The notes: generated by a model from the sequence alone, not told the origin. 64,000 nucleotides of DNA from Amnibacterium flavum (GCF_003097495.1 NZ_QEOP01000002.1:496001-560000); one strand, 5' to 3'. Shown: positions 26,914 through 37,196, numbered from the stretch's first letter. Made by a program: numbers and translations.

Positions 26914-28053
26914 ATGCCATCCCTCGCCTCCCAGGTCTCGTCCGTGCCCAACTCGGGCATCCGCCGCATCCACGAGATCGCGCTGCAGCTCGACGACGTC
27001 ATCCGCCTCGCGGTCGGGGAGCCCGATGTCGCGGTCGCCCCTCACGTGCTCGACGCGGGCAGTGCGGCCTGGCTGGCCGACGACACCGACTACACGGCGA
27101 ACGGCGGCATCCCCGAGCTGCGCGCGGCGATCAAGACGAAGCTCGCCGAACGCAACGGCATCGATGTCGATACCGAGCAGGTCTGGGTCACGATCGGTGC
27201 CACGCAGGCGCTCAATCTCGCCATGTCGCTCACTCTGTCGCCCGGCGACGAGGTGCTGCTCCCCGATCCCGGGTACACCACGTTCACGATGAACGCGCGG
27301 ATGCTGGGAGCCGAACCGGTTCCCTATCCTCTTCACCCGGCGGCGGGGTTCGTGCCGTCGATCGACGAGCTCGAGAAGCTCGTCACCGAGCGCACCCGGC
27401 TCATCATCGTCAACTCGCCGTCGAACCCCCTCGGCGCCGTCTATCCGGCTGAGATCCTCGCGCAGCTGCTCGACTTCGCCTCGCGCCATGACATGTGGGT
27501 CATCTCCGACGAGGTGTACGAGGCGTTCAGCTACGGCGCGCCGCACACGAGCATGGCCTCCCTCGATACCGAGGACCGCGTCTTCAGCGTGTTCTCGGTG
27601 TCCAAGACCTATGCGATGACGGGTGCACGGGTCGGTTACCTGGTCACGCCTCCGGGGCTGGCAGAGACGATGCGCACCTACCAGGAGGCGATCATCAGCT
27701 GCGTCGACACCCCCGCCCAGCGGGCTGCGGTCGCGGCGATCACGGGCGACCAGGGCGCGGTCGGTGCCGCCGCTGCGCACTACCGCGGCAACCTCGATGC
27801 GGCGACCGCTCTGCTCGACGAGGCGGGCATCTCCTACCTGCCGCCGACGGGCGCCTTCTACCTGTGGATCGACATCTCGCACGCGAGCGACGGCGATGTG
27901 GCCGGGTGGGCCGAGTCGTTCCTGCTGCGCGAGCGGGTCTCTGTGGCGCCGGGTTCGGCGTTCGGCCGCAGCGGCGAGGGCTGGATCCGCGTCTGCGTCG
28001 CCGCATCCCGCGAGGACCTGCTCGAGGGCCTCCGCCGACTCCCGCGCCCCTGA
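26914..28053 (+). CDS. class I/II PLP aminotransferase
   Basis: 379 residues. Fold-type I aminotransferase with IRLAVGEPDV, the cofactor ring-stacking region DPGYTTF, the SPSNPLGAV motif, Asp/Tyr contact ISDEVYEAF, and the PLP-binding Lys in SVSKTYAMTGARVGYLV. The C-terminal Arg that binds the substrate carboxylate is in GEGWIRVCVA. Substrate is probably an amino acid such as aspartate, alanine or a branched/aromatic one, but cannot be fixed. A longer in-frame ORF begins upstream at 26695 but would overlap the rpsT promoter and adds a non-homologous tail, so 26914 is preferred. Confidence 0.88.
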   Translation: MPSLASQVSSVPNSGIRRIHEIALQLDDVIRLAVGEPDVAVAPHVLDAGSAAWLADDTDYTANGGIPELRAAIKTKLAERNGIDVDTEQVWVTIGATQALNLAMSLTLSPGDEVLLPDPGYTTFTMNARMLGAEPVPYPLHPAAGFVPSIDELEKLVTERTRLIIVNSPSNPLGAVYPAEILAQLLDFASRHDMWVISDEVYEAFSYGAPHTSMASLDTEDRVFSVFSVSKTYAMTGARVGYLVTPPGLAETMRTYQEAIISCVDTPAQRAAVAAITGDQGAVGAAAAHYRGNLDAATALLDEAGISYLPPTGAFYLWIDISHASDGDVAGWAESFLLRERVSVAPGSAFGRSGEGWIRVCVAASREDLLEGLRRLPRP

Positions 28054-28060
28054 CCCGCCT

Positions 28061-28119
28061 GCACGGATCGGGACCCGTTCCACCGATCCGGACATCTCCC
28101 GGATCCGTCCTGATCCGCG
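28061..28119. repeat. degenerate GCACGGATCAGGA repeats
   Basis: GCACGGATCGGGA at 28061-28073, a related copy near 28081, and the inverse TCCTGATCCGCG at 28108-28119. They lie between convergent aminotransferase and Nudix genes and belong to the same family as 26231-26348. Confidence 0.6.
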
Positions 28120-28130
28120 AGGTCGGAACG

Positions 28131-28610
28131 TCAGGCTTCGGTCGCGAGATCCAGCAGCGTGTCGGGCTCGTCCCGCATGGCGGAGGCGAGGCGGGCGTGC
28201 TCGCTCGCGGACAGCGGGGGCAGCGCGTCGAACGGGAACCAGGCGACCTCGGTCGACTCATCGTCGCCGACTGCAGCGATCCCGCCCAGGTACCGGCAGC
28301 GGAAGACGAGGTTCGTGTACTGGGACTGGTCGCCGTTCGGGTAGGTGACGGGCCGGGTGACGTTCACGGCGGAGAGGCGTTCGACGACGACCTCGACGCA
28401 CGCCTCCTCCAGCGCCTCGCGCACGGCGGTGACGGCGGGATGCTCGCCCGGTTCGACGATCCCCGAGACGCTCGACCACTCGCCGCTGTCGGAGCGACGG
28501 ACGAGCAGGACCCGGTCCGCATCGTGCACGACGGCGGTGACACCGACGAGCCAGAGCGGCGCGTGACCGATCTTCGACCTCAGCTGGGTGATGAACTCGG
28601 GCACAGGCAT
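28131..28610 (-). CDS. Nudix hydrolase
   Basis: 159 residues. The Nudix box is intact: G-x5-E-x7-REALEEA (GIVEPGEHPAVTAVREALEEAC), with Cys where Gly is usual at the end. It hydrolyses a nucleoside diphosphate linked to another group, with Mg2+. The N-terminus (FITQLRSKIGHAPLWLVGVTAVV) and the TNLVFRCRYLGG segment resemble the ADP-ribose/NADH-type actinobacterial members, but substrate is not predictable. Convergent with the aminotransferase. Confidence 0.9.
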   Translation of the reverse strand: MPVPEFITQLRSKIGHAPLWLVGVTAVVHDADRVLLVRRSDSGEWSSVSGIVEPGEHPAVTAVREALEEACVEVVVERLSAVNVTRPVTYPNGDQSQYTNLVFRCRYLGGIAAVGDDESTEVAWFPFDALPPLSASEHARLASAMRDEPDTLLDLATEA

Positions 28611-28704
28611 GCCGAGGAGCCTAAAGCCTGTCGGCGTGCTCGCCCGGCTGGGCGCGAGCAGCGACGTCCGACGCGAGCGTCGGCACCCGCGACGGAAAGC
28701 ACGA

Positions 28705-28745
28705 AGCGCCGGTGGCCGTCACTCTCGCTGACGGACACCGGCGCT
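28705..28745 (-). terminator. terminator of LPDTG surface protein gene
   Basis: Stem of AGCGCCGGTG-g-CCGTC with GACGG-a-CACCGGCGCT around a 9-base loop (one mismatch). On the minus strand TCGTGCTTTC follows. It starts 12 bases after the stop codon. Confidence 0.75.
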
Positions 28746-28756
28746 CCATAGTCAGC

Positions 28757-30130
28757 TCAGAATCGGCTGCTCACCCGTCGGCGGCGAACCGTGGCGGCTG
28801 TCACCGCGATCGCGCCGAGGCCGAGCGCGAGGAGCCCCGCGAACAGCGGTGCCTCCGTCGATGCACCGGTGTCAGGCAGAGCAGCCGCAGCCGCGGTGCC
28901 CGGCGCGGCGGCAACCTGGAACCCGGCCGCGGCGACGAAGCCGGACGTCGCGCCGACCGCCTGCAGGGTGTGCGACCCCGCGGCCAGTCCGGCGGGGATC
29001 GTCACCCTCGCCCGCACGACACCGCTCGCGTCCGCCGAGTACCAGCCACCGAAGATCGGGTCCGAGTACCAGGTGAAGTAGACCTCTTCACCCGGTGCGA
29101 AGCCGGCGATCTCGACGTCGAAGGTGGCGTCGGCCGCGACCGGCGCGGTCGGCAGAGTGATCGCTGCATCCGGGGTCGGGTCGGGTGCCGGTGCGAGCAC
29201 GGGCTCGGCGGGGAAGGTCTCGTAGGTCATCGTGCTGAGGTCCGTGAAGAGGAACCCCTGACCGTCGAGCGCTGTGTTCTGGCCCGAGGTCGGTCGGACC
29301 GTCTCGTAGCCCACGCCCGCCGGCCCCGGTGCGGAGGGCCCGGTGCGGAAGGCGACCGAGTTCGCGCTCGGTGCCTCGCTGGTGCCCATGGCCACGTGGT
29401 ACTCGACCAGGGTGTGACCGGTCAGAGCCTCCGCACCGTCGATGTAGATGTCCACATAGTCGGGAGCCGTGGCGTCCTCGAAGTGCGACACGATGTCGAT
29501 CCGGTGGGGCACGTCCGCGGGGACGACCGTGGCCTGGTTCAACCACTCGGTGTTATCCAGCGGGTCGGCACCTTCGGGAAGCCAGCTGAGCCACACCTGC
29601 AGTCCCTCGGTGACGTGCCGGAATCCGACGATGCCGCCCGCACGGGATCCGCTGCCGTTGTCGATGCCGAGCGACATGTTCAGCCCGGGCTGAATGCCTC
29701 CGGTCGTCGAGGCGATGGTGAAAGAGGTCTGGAATGTGTCGTAGGCCGCGGAGGCGTCGATGCCCGCGGCGTCGACGAACGCCGTCGAGAGCTGCCGGAT
29801 TCCGCCGTAGTTGACCTCATCGACGAGGGAGTTCGAGTACCGGAGGCTGGTGCCGGCACCGTCGAGTCCGGAGGACGGGAAGTCGGAGTTGGCGACGAGC
29901 GCCCAGTCGTAGACGGCGGTCGTGCCGTCGCCGGACCAACCCTGCTGGCCCTTGGGGGCGTCTCCACCGGGAGTGAATGTGCCGAAGTCCACGCCGATGT
30001 AGGTATCTCCCTCGGCCGCATGGGCCGCGTTGCCTCCGAGCAGGGGGAGCAGGATCAGCGGTACGGCGGTCGCCAACGCGATGACGCTCCTCGACCTGCC
30101 GGTGCGGTGTGCTGCGTGCGCTGCGTGCAT
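28757..30130 (-). CDS. LPDTG-anchored cell-wall surface protein with lectin-like region
   Basis: 457 residues. A Sec signal peptide with AHAAHRTGRSRSV... ends near GNAAHA-AEG. Residues about 40-300 form a beta-rich module (YIGVDFGTFTPGG, TSFTIASTTGGIQPGLNMSLGIDNGSGSRAGG, HRIDIVSHFED...VDIYIDG) that looks like a concanavalin/L-type lectin-like jelly roll; this is by eye. A short beta domain (about 345-420) follows. The C-terminus is a full sorting signal: LPDTG, TM, RRRR. It should be linked to peptidoglycan by a housekeeping sortase not in the window, or by the class F sortase 10 kb away. AAGGAGAAGG precedes the ATG. Role may be adhesion or polysaccharide binding. Confidence 0.85.
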   Translation of the reverse strand: MHAAHAAHRTGRSRSVIALATAVPLILLPLLGGNAAHAAEGDTYIGVDFGTFTPGGDAPKGQQGWSGDGTTAVYDWALVANSDFPSSGLDGAGTSLRYSNSLVDEVNYGGIRQLSTAFVDAAGIDASAAYDTFQTSFTIASTTGGIQPGLNMSLGIDNGSGSRAGGIVGFRHVTEGLQVWLSWLPEGADPLDNTEWLNQATVVPADVPHRIDIVSHFEDATAPDYVDIYIDGAEALTGHTLVEYHVAMGTSEAPSANSVAFRTGPSAPGPAGVGYETVRPTSGQNTALDGQGFLFTDLSTMTYETFPAEPVLAPAPDPTPDAAITLPTAPVAADATFDVEIAGFAPGEEVYFTWYSDPIFGGWYSADASGVVRARVTIPAGLAAGSHTLQAVGATSGFVAAAGFQVAAAPGTAAAAALPDTGASTEAPLFAGLLALGLGAIAVTAATVRRRRVSSRF

Positions 30131-30209
30131 CCTTCTCCTTAGCGAGATGACATAGCGCGCCCGATCAGGACCGAGCGCTGCCGGTCCGGAGGACCCGACG
30201 AGAGAAACG

Positions 30210-30280
30210 TATCTAAGAAACGGCTATGAAAACGGGTGAAGTTCGCCCGTGTTCGGGGTACAAAATCTGGAAATGTACCC
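30210..30280. promoter_or_regulatory. two adjacent palindromes upstream of LPDTG gene
   Basis: A 19-base palindrome ACGGGTGAA-G-TTCGCCCGT (30232-30250, one mismatch) and a perfect GGGTACA-N11-TGTACCC (30256-30280) lie 27 bases apart centre to centre. On the minus strand TAGATA (30215 to 30210) could be the -10 of the surface protein gene, placing the first palindrome over its -35. The remaining 280-base gap to lepA holds nothing else recognisable and is unusually AT-rich near 30205-30275. Confidence 0.5.
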
Positions 30281-30409
30281 GTCGTCAGTGGGCAGTGTCC
30301 GTGTGCAGGGGGACATGCGGGGTACAGGCGCTCGAGGTCTCCGAGACCCCCTGAGAGTCGGACCCGGCCTCAACCGGTGGCCGCGACGACTGTGGGAGAC
30401 TTGTGAGTC

Positions 30410-32263
<1,854 letters not shown>

Positions 32264-32321
32264 CCTGCATCCCCTCCCGGAGTCGCCGCTCCGGACAGAA
32301 CCCGTCCCGGAAGGTGAGTCG

Positions 32322-32990
32322 ATGGTGACAGGACCCATGCGCTCGGGCGAGCCGCGCGATTCCTCGCTCAACTACGCGGCGATCGGCGCGACGCAGACCG
32401 ACGAGATCCTCCAGTACCCGCCCAAGGGGTACCGGGCGTTCCAGGCCAGCCGCAAGATCGGCAGCGGGCAGGAGCGCTTCGATTCGGCCGCGCGGCTGCT
32501 GATGACCTGGGGAGTGCTGCGGGGGAGCGGCGTCGAGGTGCTCGACATCACCCCCGAGACCGCGGAGGACGTGTACGCCGGAGTCGACTTCGACGCGGAC
32601 GGACGTCCGATCGGCATCACCAGCATTCCCGAAGAGGAGCTCTTCGCTCCCGACGGCACGCCCTACGTCGCCGCCGGCACGACCGCCGTCACGGTGTATT
32701 CGGGCGGTCCCTTCAAGGTCCGTGTTCCGATCAAGGTGGTCTACGTCATCGACGAGCCCAAGCGCGTCGGCTACGGCTACGGCAGTCGTGTGGGTGCGCC
32801 GGCCGAGTTCGAGCGGCTCATGGTCGTCGAGCTGACCGATGATGGAAGCGTCGTGTTCACGATCCGCGCCATCTCACGGGTGACGTCGTGGTACCGCCGT
32901 GTCGGTTTCGCGCTCCTGCGTCTCGGCCAGAAGCGCTACACCGACAAGTACCTCACCGCGCTGCACCCCACCCGGTCCGCCGGCAGCTGA
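32322..32990 (+). CDS. DUF1990 family protein
   Basis: 222 residues. It has the family pattern LNYAAIGAT near the start, PPKGYRAFQASRKIGSGQERFDSAARLLMTWGVLRGSG, VVYVIDEPKRVGYGYGS and the closing SWYRRVGFALLRLGQKRYTDKYLTAL. DUF1990 proteins resemble the SRPBCC/START-like fold and have no established function. No signal peptide. GGAAGG precedes the ATG. It follows lepA by 58 bases on the same strand and may be co-transcribed. Confidence 0.87.
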   Translation: MVTGPMRSGEPRDSSLNYAAIGATQTDEILQYPPKGYRAFQASRKIGSGQERFDSAARLLMTWGVLRGSGVEVLDITPETAEDVYAGVDFDADGRPIGITSIPEEELFAPDGTPYVAAGTTAVTVYSGGPFKVRVPIKVVYVIDEPKRVGYGYGSRVGAPAEFERLMVVELTDDGSVVFTIRAISRVTSWYRRVGFALLRLGQKRYTDKYLTALHPTRSAGS

Positions 32991-33018
32991 CGCGCGACGT
33001 CGCGACGGCCGCCTCGTC

Positions 33019-33705
33019 TCAGTCGACTGCGGCAGTCTCGAGTCGGCTGAGGACCGCCAGCAGCGCGTCCTGGCCGGAGACGAGGTCGTCGAGCACGACG
33101 AGGGCGCTCGTCTCCCGCAGCACCTCGGCGCCGAAGGCGCCCGTGGCGACGGCGACGAACGGGATCCTCGCAGCGTCGGCGGCCTGACCATCGCTCGGGG
33201 TGTCGCCGACGATGACCCGGGGCTCGTCTCCGAGGGATGCGACGGCGTTCTCGGTGATCTCGCGCCGTGCTCGCGTCCGGTGCCCGAAGAAGGAGTGCTC
33301 CCAGTCGAAGTCGGCGGCGTCGAGACCGGCGCTGACGAGTTTCACGCGCGCCCGGGTCGGCGAGTTGCCGGTCAGGAGGGTGTTGGTCCAGCCCGCGTCG
33401 CGGACGGCGGCGAGCGCCTCGTGCACGCCGGGCGCGATCTTCCGCCCGGCGTCGCCGCTGAGGTAGAGGTCGGTCGAGAGCTCGTCGAGCCGCGCCCCGA
33501 TCGCGCCGTGCCACTCGGGGTCGAGGTCGTACTGGGCGAGCCGTTCGGCGATGATCTGCCCGTCGGTCTTGCCGTGCTCGCCGGGTCCCGGGGTGTCGGG
33601 GCGGAACCCCGTCACCTCCTCGATGGCCCTGTCGTAGAGCCGGCTGGCCTGCGCGCTGTTCAGCAGGAGTGTTCCATCGACGTCCCAGAGCAGATAACCG
33701 GCCAC
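33019..33705 (-). CDS. HAD superfamily hydrolase, phosphoglycolate phosphatase-like
   Basis: About 228 residues from the GTG at 33705, which has GGGAGG 7 bases upstream; an in-frame ATG at 33726 lacks one. HAD motifs: I WDVDGTLLLN with nucleophile Asp, II TGNSP, III Lys/Arg region ARVKLVSAGL, IV VIGDTPSDGQAA (VIVGDTPSD). The helical cap between motifs I and II is of the C1 type found in phosphoglycolate phosphatase and related small-molecule phosphatases. Substrate not known. Divergent from hemW. Confidence 0.87.
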   Translation of the reverse strand: MAGYLLWDVDGTLLLNSAQASRLYDRAIEEVTGFRPDTPGPGEHGKTDGQIIAERLAQYDLDPEWHGAIGARLDELSTDLYLSGDAGRKIAPGVHEALAAVRDAGWTNTLLTGNSPTRARVKLVSAGLDAADFDWEHSFFGHRTRARREITENAVASLGDEPRVIVGDTPSDGQAADAARIPFVAVATGAFGAEVLRETSALVVLDDLVSGQDALLAVLSRLETAAVD

Positions 33706-33764
33706 CCGTTCAGCCTCCCACACCATCGGATGTCGGGCCGGGGCCGCGGCGTCCGCCGCCGGGG

Positions 33765-33770
33765 GAGAAT
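33765..33770 (+). promoter_or_regulatory. -10 element GAGAAT, leaderless hemW
   Basis: GAGAAT ends 6 bases before the ATG at 33777, with no clear Shine-Dalgarno at suitable spacing. Confidence 0.45.
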
Positions 33771-33776
33771 GGAGCA

Positions 33777-35021
33777 ATGCCGCCGAGCGCCCTCCCGATC
33801 GCCGATCCGGCGCCCGCCGATGGACTCCTCCCCGGCTCGGCGTCCGAGGGTGCGACCGATCGTGCGTTCGGCGTCTACCTGCACGTGCCGTTCTGCCGTG
33901 TCCGCTGCGGATACTGCGACTTCAACACCTACACCGCCGACGAGCTCCGAGGAGTGAAGCGGTCGGATTTCGCCGGTCAGGCCGTAGCGGAACTCGAGTT
34001 CGCGGCTGACCGCCTCGGGCGATCCGGCGTACCGCACCGTCCTGCCGCCACGGTCTTCTTCGGCGGAGGCACACCGACCCTGCTCCCGGCGAGCGACCTC
34101 GTCGCCATGCTCGACGGTGTCCGCCGAACCACCGGCGTCGCGCCAGGGGCCGAGATCACCACGGAGGCGAACCCCGACTCCGTCGACGCCCGCTACCTCG
34201 CGACGCTCGCCGAGGCGGGCTTCACCCGGGTCTCGTTCGGCATGCAGTCGGCTGTTCCCCATGTACTCGCGACCCTCGATCGGACGCACGACCCCGATCG
34301 TGTGCCGCTCGTCGTCGGCTGGGCCCGCGATGCCGGACTCGAGGTCAGCCTCGACCTCATCTACGGGACACCCGGTGAGAGCATCGACGACTGGGCCCGC
34401 TCCCTCGACGCCGTCATCGCCCAAGCACCCGGTCACGTCTCGGCCTACGCGCTCATCGTCGAGGCCGGCACGCGACTCGCGCGCGACATCAAGGTCGGCA
34501 ACGTCCCCGCGCCCGATGACGATCTCCAGGCCGACATGTACGAGCTGGCCGACGCGCGGCTCGGGGAGGCCGGATACGGCTGGTACGAGGTCAGCAACTG
34601 GGCGCGGCTCGACGCCGCCGGCCAGCCCGATCCGTTGCACCGCTCGCGGCACAATCTCGGCTACTGGCGCAGCGACGACTGGTGGGGCATCGGTCCCGGC
34701 GCGCACAGCCATCTCGGCGGGGTCCGCTGGTGGAACGCCCGGCATCCCGCCGCCTACGCCGAGCGGATCCTCCGTGGCGACTCCCCGGCGGTGGGCAGGG
34801 AGACCCTCGATGACGCGACGCGACGTGTCGAGAGGATCCTGCTGCAGGTGCGGGTGCGCGACGGGCTCGCGATCGACACGCTCGACGCCGACGCCCGTAT
34901 CCAGGTCGCCGGTCTCATCGCCGACGAAATGGTCGAGGCGCCCGCGGCTCTCCGCGGACGCCTCGTGCTCACACTCCGCGGCCGGCTCCTCGCCGACGAC
35001 GTGGTGCGACGCCTGACCTGA
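33777..35021 (+). CDS. hemW: HemW, radical SAM heme-binding protein (HemN-like)
   Basis: 414 residues. The radical SAM cluster motif C-x3-C-x2-C is FCRVRCGYCDF (about residues 39-49), followed by FFGGGTPTLL, the SAM-binding EANPDS, SFGMQSAV, LDLIYGTPGES and the HemN C-terminal domain. HemW is a heme chaperone rather than a coproporphyrinogen oxidase; HemN has an extra N-terminal Cys-containing region absent here. The ATG at 33777 is chosen because the upstream extension is Pro/Arg-rich and overlaps the HAD gene. Confidence 0.92.
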   Translation: MPPSALPIADPAPADGLLPGSASEGATDRAFGVYLHVPFCRVRCGYCDFNTYTADELRGVKRSDFAGQAVAELEFAADRLGRSGVPHRPAATVFFGGGTPTLLPASDLVAMLDGVRRTTGVAPGAEITTEANPDSVDARYLATLAEAGFTRVSFGMQSAVPHVLATLDRTHDPDRVPLVVGWARDAGLEVSLDLIYGTPGESIDDWARSLDAVIAQAPGHVSAYALIVEAGTRLARDIKVGNVPAPDDDLQADMYELADARLGEAGYGWYEVSNWARLDAAGQPDPLHRSRHNLGYWRSDDWWGIGPGAHSHLGGVRWWNARHPAAYAERILRGDSPAVGRETLDDATRRVERILLQVRVRDGLAIDTLDADARIQVAGLIADEMVEAPAALRGRLVLTLRGRLLADDVVRRLT

Positions 35022-35022
35022 G

Positions 35023-35048
35023 AGCCCCGCCCCGGTGGGAGCGGGACT
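35023..35048 (-). terminator. hairpin between hemW and DUF4870 gene
   Basis: On the minus strand AGTCCCGCTCC-CACC-GGGGCGGGGCT forms an 11-bp stem with two G-U pairs. Convergent location; it also begins right at the hemW stop. Confidence 0.6.
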
Positions 35049-35057
35049 CCGGTGCTG

Positions 35058-35423
35058 CTACTTGATGAACTTGATCGTCAGCGGGTAGCTGTACATCTCG
35101 CCGCTGTTGGCCTTGATGGCCGCCATGATCGCGAAGACGATGATCACGATGTACGCCGCGGCCAGGATCAGGAAGCCGATCAGCAGGAACGTCGTGATGT
35201 ATCCGACGACGATCGCGATCAGCATCGTCAGGTGGAAGTTGAGGGCCGTCTTGGCGTGCGCCTGGATGAATCCACCACGGTCCTTCAGCACCAGGTAGAC
35301 GATCAGGGTCGACAGCCAGCCGAAGAAGATGCCTCCGATGTGGTCGAGGGTCGCCCAGAGGCGCTGATCCTCGGGGCTCATCGGCTGCGGCGCCTGATAG
35401 GTGGGCGGCGGTATTTCGGACAT
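35058..35423 (-). CDS. DUF4870 membrane protein, paralogue 1
   Basis: 121 residues. A short Pro-rich cytoplasmic head (MSEIPPPTYQAPQPMSPEDQ-type), then DQRLWATLDHIGGIFFGW, a TM hairpin with the Arg-containing loop LVLKDRGGFIQAHAKTALNFHL, and two more TMs. It ends YSYPLTIKFIK. DUF4870 (Tic20-like) proteins are small four-TM membrane proteins of unknown function. The next gene upstream is a paralogue with the same C-terminal pattern. Confidence 0.88.
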   Translation of the reverse strand: MSEIPPPTYQAPQPMSPEDQRLWATLDHIGGIFFGWLSTLIVYLVLKDRGGFIQAHAKTALNFHLTMLIAIVVGYITTFLLIGFLILAAAYIVIIVFAIMAAIKANSGEMYSYPLTIKFIK

Positions 35424-35471
35424 GCGGTCCCTCCAAGGGATCGGGTCAGACGGAATGGCTCATTAAAGCAA

Positions 35472-35503
35472 CAGTGCCGGGGGCGCGTCAGCCACCGGCA
35501 CTG
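35472..35503 (-). terminator. terminator between DUF4870 paralogues
   Basis: CAGTGCCGG (35472-35480) pairs perfectly with CCGGCACTG (35495-35503). On the minus strand it is followed by TTGCTTTAAT, a good U-rich tail. It follows the stop of paralogue 2, so the two genes are probably transcribed separately. Confidence 0.8.
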
Positions 35504-35521
35504 CGCGTCGCGCTCGACGGA

Positions 35522-35959
35522 CTACTTGATGAACCGGTAGGCGAAGGGGTAGCGATAGCTGCCGCCCTGCTGCACCCGGACGCCGCCGAGGATCGAGAAG
35601 ATGACCACGACGATCCACAGGGCGAATTGCAGGAAGCCGATCAGGATGCCGAGCGGCCAGAAGATCGCACCGAGGATGGCGCTGAGGATCCAGAGAGCCA
35701 CGTAGGCGATCGTCGCGGAGATCTGGAAGTTCAGCGCCTCCTTGCTCTCCTCCCGGACGAGTGCGCCGCGGTCCTTGAGGATCAGGAAGATGAGGAGGGA
35801 CGGCAGCGGGCCGATGACACCGCCGAAGTGGGCGAGCGAGGCCCACAGCTTGTCGTCGGCGGCGCTGAGCGGGGCCGCAGGGGCCGCGGGCGGCGGCGAA
35901 TAGGGCTGCTGCGGCGCACCGTTCACGGGATCTGACGGAGGTACGGACGAATCGGTCAT
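35522..35959 (-). CDS. DUF4870 membrane protein, paralogue 2
   Basis: 145 residues from the ATG at 35959 (GGAAGG upstream); the longer frame adds unrelated sequence. A longer Pro/Ala-rich head precedes DDKLWASLAHFGGVIGPLPSLLIFLILKDRGALVREESKEALNFQ, then TMs with AILGAIFWPLGILIGFLQ. It ends YRYPFAYRFIK, echoing the YSYPLTIKFIK end of paralogue 1, so the C-terminal YP...FIK is likely functional. Unknown role. Confidence 0.88.
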   Translation of the reverse strand: MTDSSVPPSDPVNGAPQQPYSPPPAAPAAPLSAADDKLWASLAHFGGVIGPLPSLLIFLILKDRGALVREESKEALNFQISATIAYVALWILSAILGAIFWPLGILIGFLQFALWIVVVIFSILGGVRVQQGGSYRYPFAYRFIK

Positions 35960-36092
35960 GATCTGATCTGCCTTCCGGGCGATGTGTCGAGAGTTTCGAG
36001 GTCGATCCGATCCTGGCGCAGCGCCGCGCGGATTGGGCGTCAAGGTACTCCCCGCGCCAGGGCGGTGCAACCACCGATTGCGCGCGTCGCGG

Positions 36093-36124
36093 TAGTATTG
36101 GCACTCCACGTCGTAGAGTGCCAG
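36093..36124 (+). promoter_or_regulatory. CIRCE operator and -10 of hrcA-dnaJ operon
   Basis: TTGGCACTC-N9-GAGTGCCAG (36098-36124) matches the CIRCE consensus TTAGCACTC-N9-GAGTGCTAA with perfect symmetry. TAGTAT (36093-36098) sits directly before it as a -10, so HrcA bound here would cover the transcription start. The operon is therefore heat-inducible and autoregulated. Confidence 0.9.
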
Positions 36125-36173
36125 GCAAGGTCGTTGCGGGGTCGCGCTCGGCCCCCTATCGCGAGGAGGGGCA

Positions 36174-37196
36174 ATGGCATCGGATCGCAGCCTCGAGGTC
36201 CTGCGGGTCATCGTGCAGGACTACGTCTCCTCCCGTGAGCCCGTCGGCTCGAAGTCGATCGTCGAACGGCACCGCTTCGGCGTCTCCGCCGCCACGATCC
36301 GCAACGACATGGCGCAGCTCGAGGAGGAGGAGCTGATCGCGGCTCCCCACACGTCGTCGGGCCGCATCCCGACCGACAAGGGGTACCGCGTCTTCGTCGA
36401 TCACCTCGCCGACCTCCGCCCCCTCTCCGCAGCGCAGAAGCAGGCCATCGAGACATTCCTCGGCTCGTCCGTGGACCTCGACGACGTGCTCGGGCGCACC
36501 GTCCGGCTGCTGTCCCAGCTGACCAGCCAGGTCGCGATGGTGCAGTACCCGACCCTGTCCCGCGCGACCGTCCGGCACATCGAGCTCGTCCCGCTCGGCC
36601 CCGATCGTGTGCTCACCGTCGTGATCACCGACGGCGGTCACGTCGCCCAGCGCGTCGTCGACCTGCACGAGTCGATCGACGAGGAGTTCCTCGGCGAACT
36701 CCGCACCCGTCTCAACGCGGCCGCCGCGGGCGTCGCGCTCCAGACGGCGTCCGATGCCCTGCGCGGTCTGGCCGACTCCTTTCCCCCTGCCCGATCCGCC
36801 GTCGTGGAGGCCGTCACGCGCGCGCTCGCCGAGCAGGTGCTCGAGGGCCGGCAGGACCGCATCGTCATGGCGGGAACCGGCAACCTGGCGCGCACCGAAC
36901 GCGACTTCCCGGGCAGCATCCACCCCGTGCTCGACGCGATCGAGGAGCAGGTCGTGCTCCTGCGCCTGTTCCGCGAGATGGCGCGCGACGAGAACGGCAT
37001 CGCCGTCAGCATCGGCCGCGAGAACGTGGTCACAGGTCTTGCCGAGGCTTCGGTCCTGACGAGCGGATACAGTTCCTCCTCTGGCGAACTCGCGCACCTG
37101 GGCGTGCTGGGCCCGACCAGAATGGACTACTCGAACAACATGGCGGCGGTGCGTGCCGTCGCGCGCTACCTCTCCCGGCTCCTCGGCGAGGGATGA
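36174..37196 (+). CDS. hrcA: heat-inducible transcription repressor HrcA
   Basis: 340 residues. The N-terminal winged helix is classic: RSLEVLRVIVQDYVSSREPVGSKSIVERH and VSAATIRNDMAQLEEEELI, then HTSSGRIPTDKGYRVFVD. The C-terminal dimerisation and GroE-sensing parts are complete (YSSSSGELAHLGVLGPTRMDYSNNMAAV). It represses chaperone genes at CIRCE sites; one lies 50 bases upstream. AGGAGGGG precedes the ATG. First gene of hrcA-dnaJ-rsmE. Confidence 0.97.
   Translation: MASDRSLEVLRVIVQDYVSSREPVGSKSIVERHRFGVSAATIRNDMAQLEEEELIAAPHTSSGRIPTDKGYRVFVDHLADLRPLSAAQKQAIETFLGSSVDLDDVLGRTVRLLSQLTSQVAMVQYPTLSRATVRHIELVPLGPDRVLTVVITDGGHVAQRVVDLHESIDEEFLGELRTRLNAAAAGVALQTASDALRGLADSFPPARSAVVEAVTRALAEQVLEGRQDRIVMAGTGNLARTERDFPGSIHPVLDAIEEQVVLLRLFREMARDENGIAVSIGRENVVTGLAEASVLTSGYSSSSGELAHLGVLGPTRMDYSNNMAAVRAVARYLSRLLGEG

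Noticed and set aside
33669-33776. Longer hemW start at 33669
   Set aside because: The extension overlaps the divergent HAD gene start, is Pro/Arg-rich and lacks similarity to HemW N-termini.
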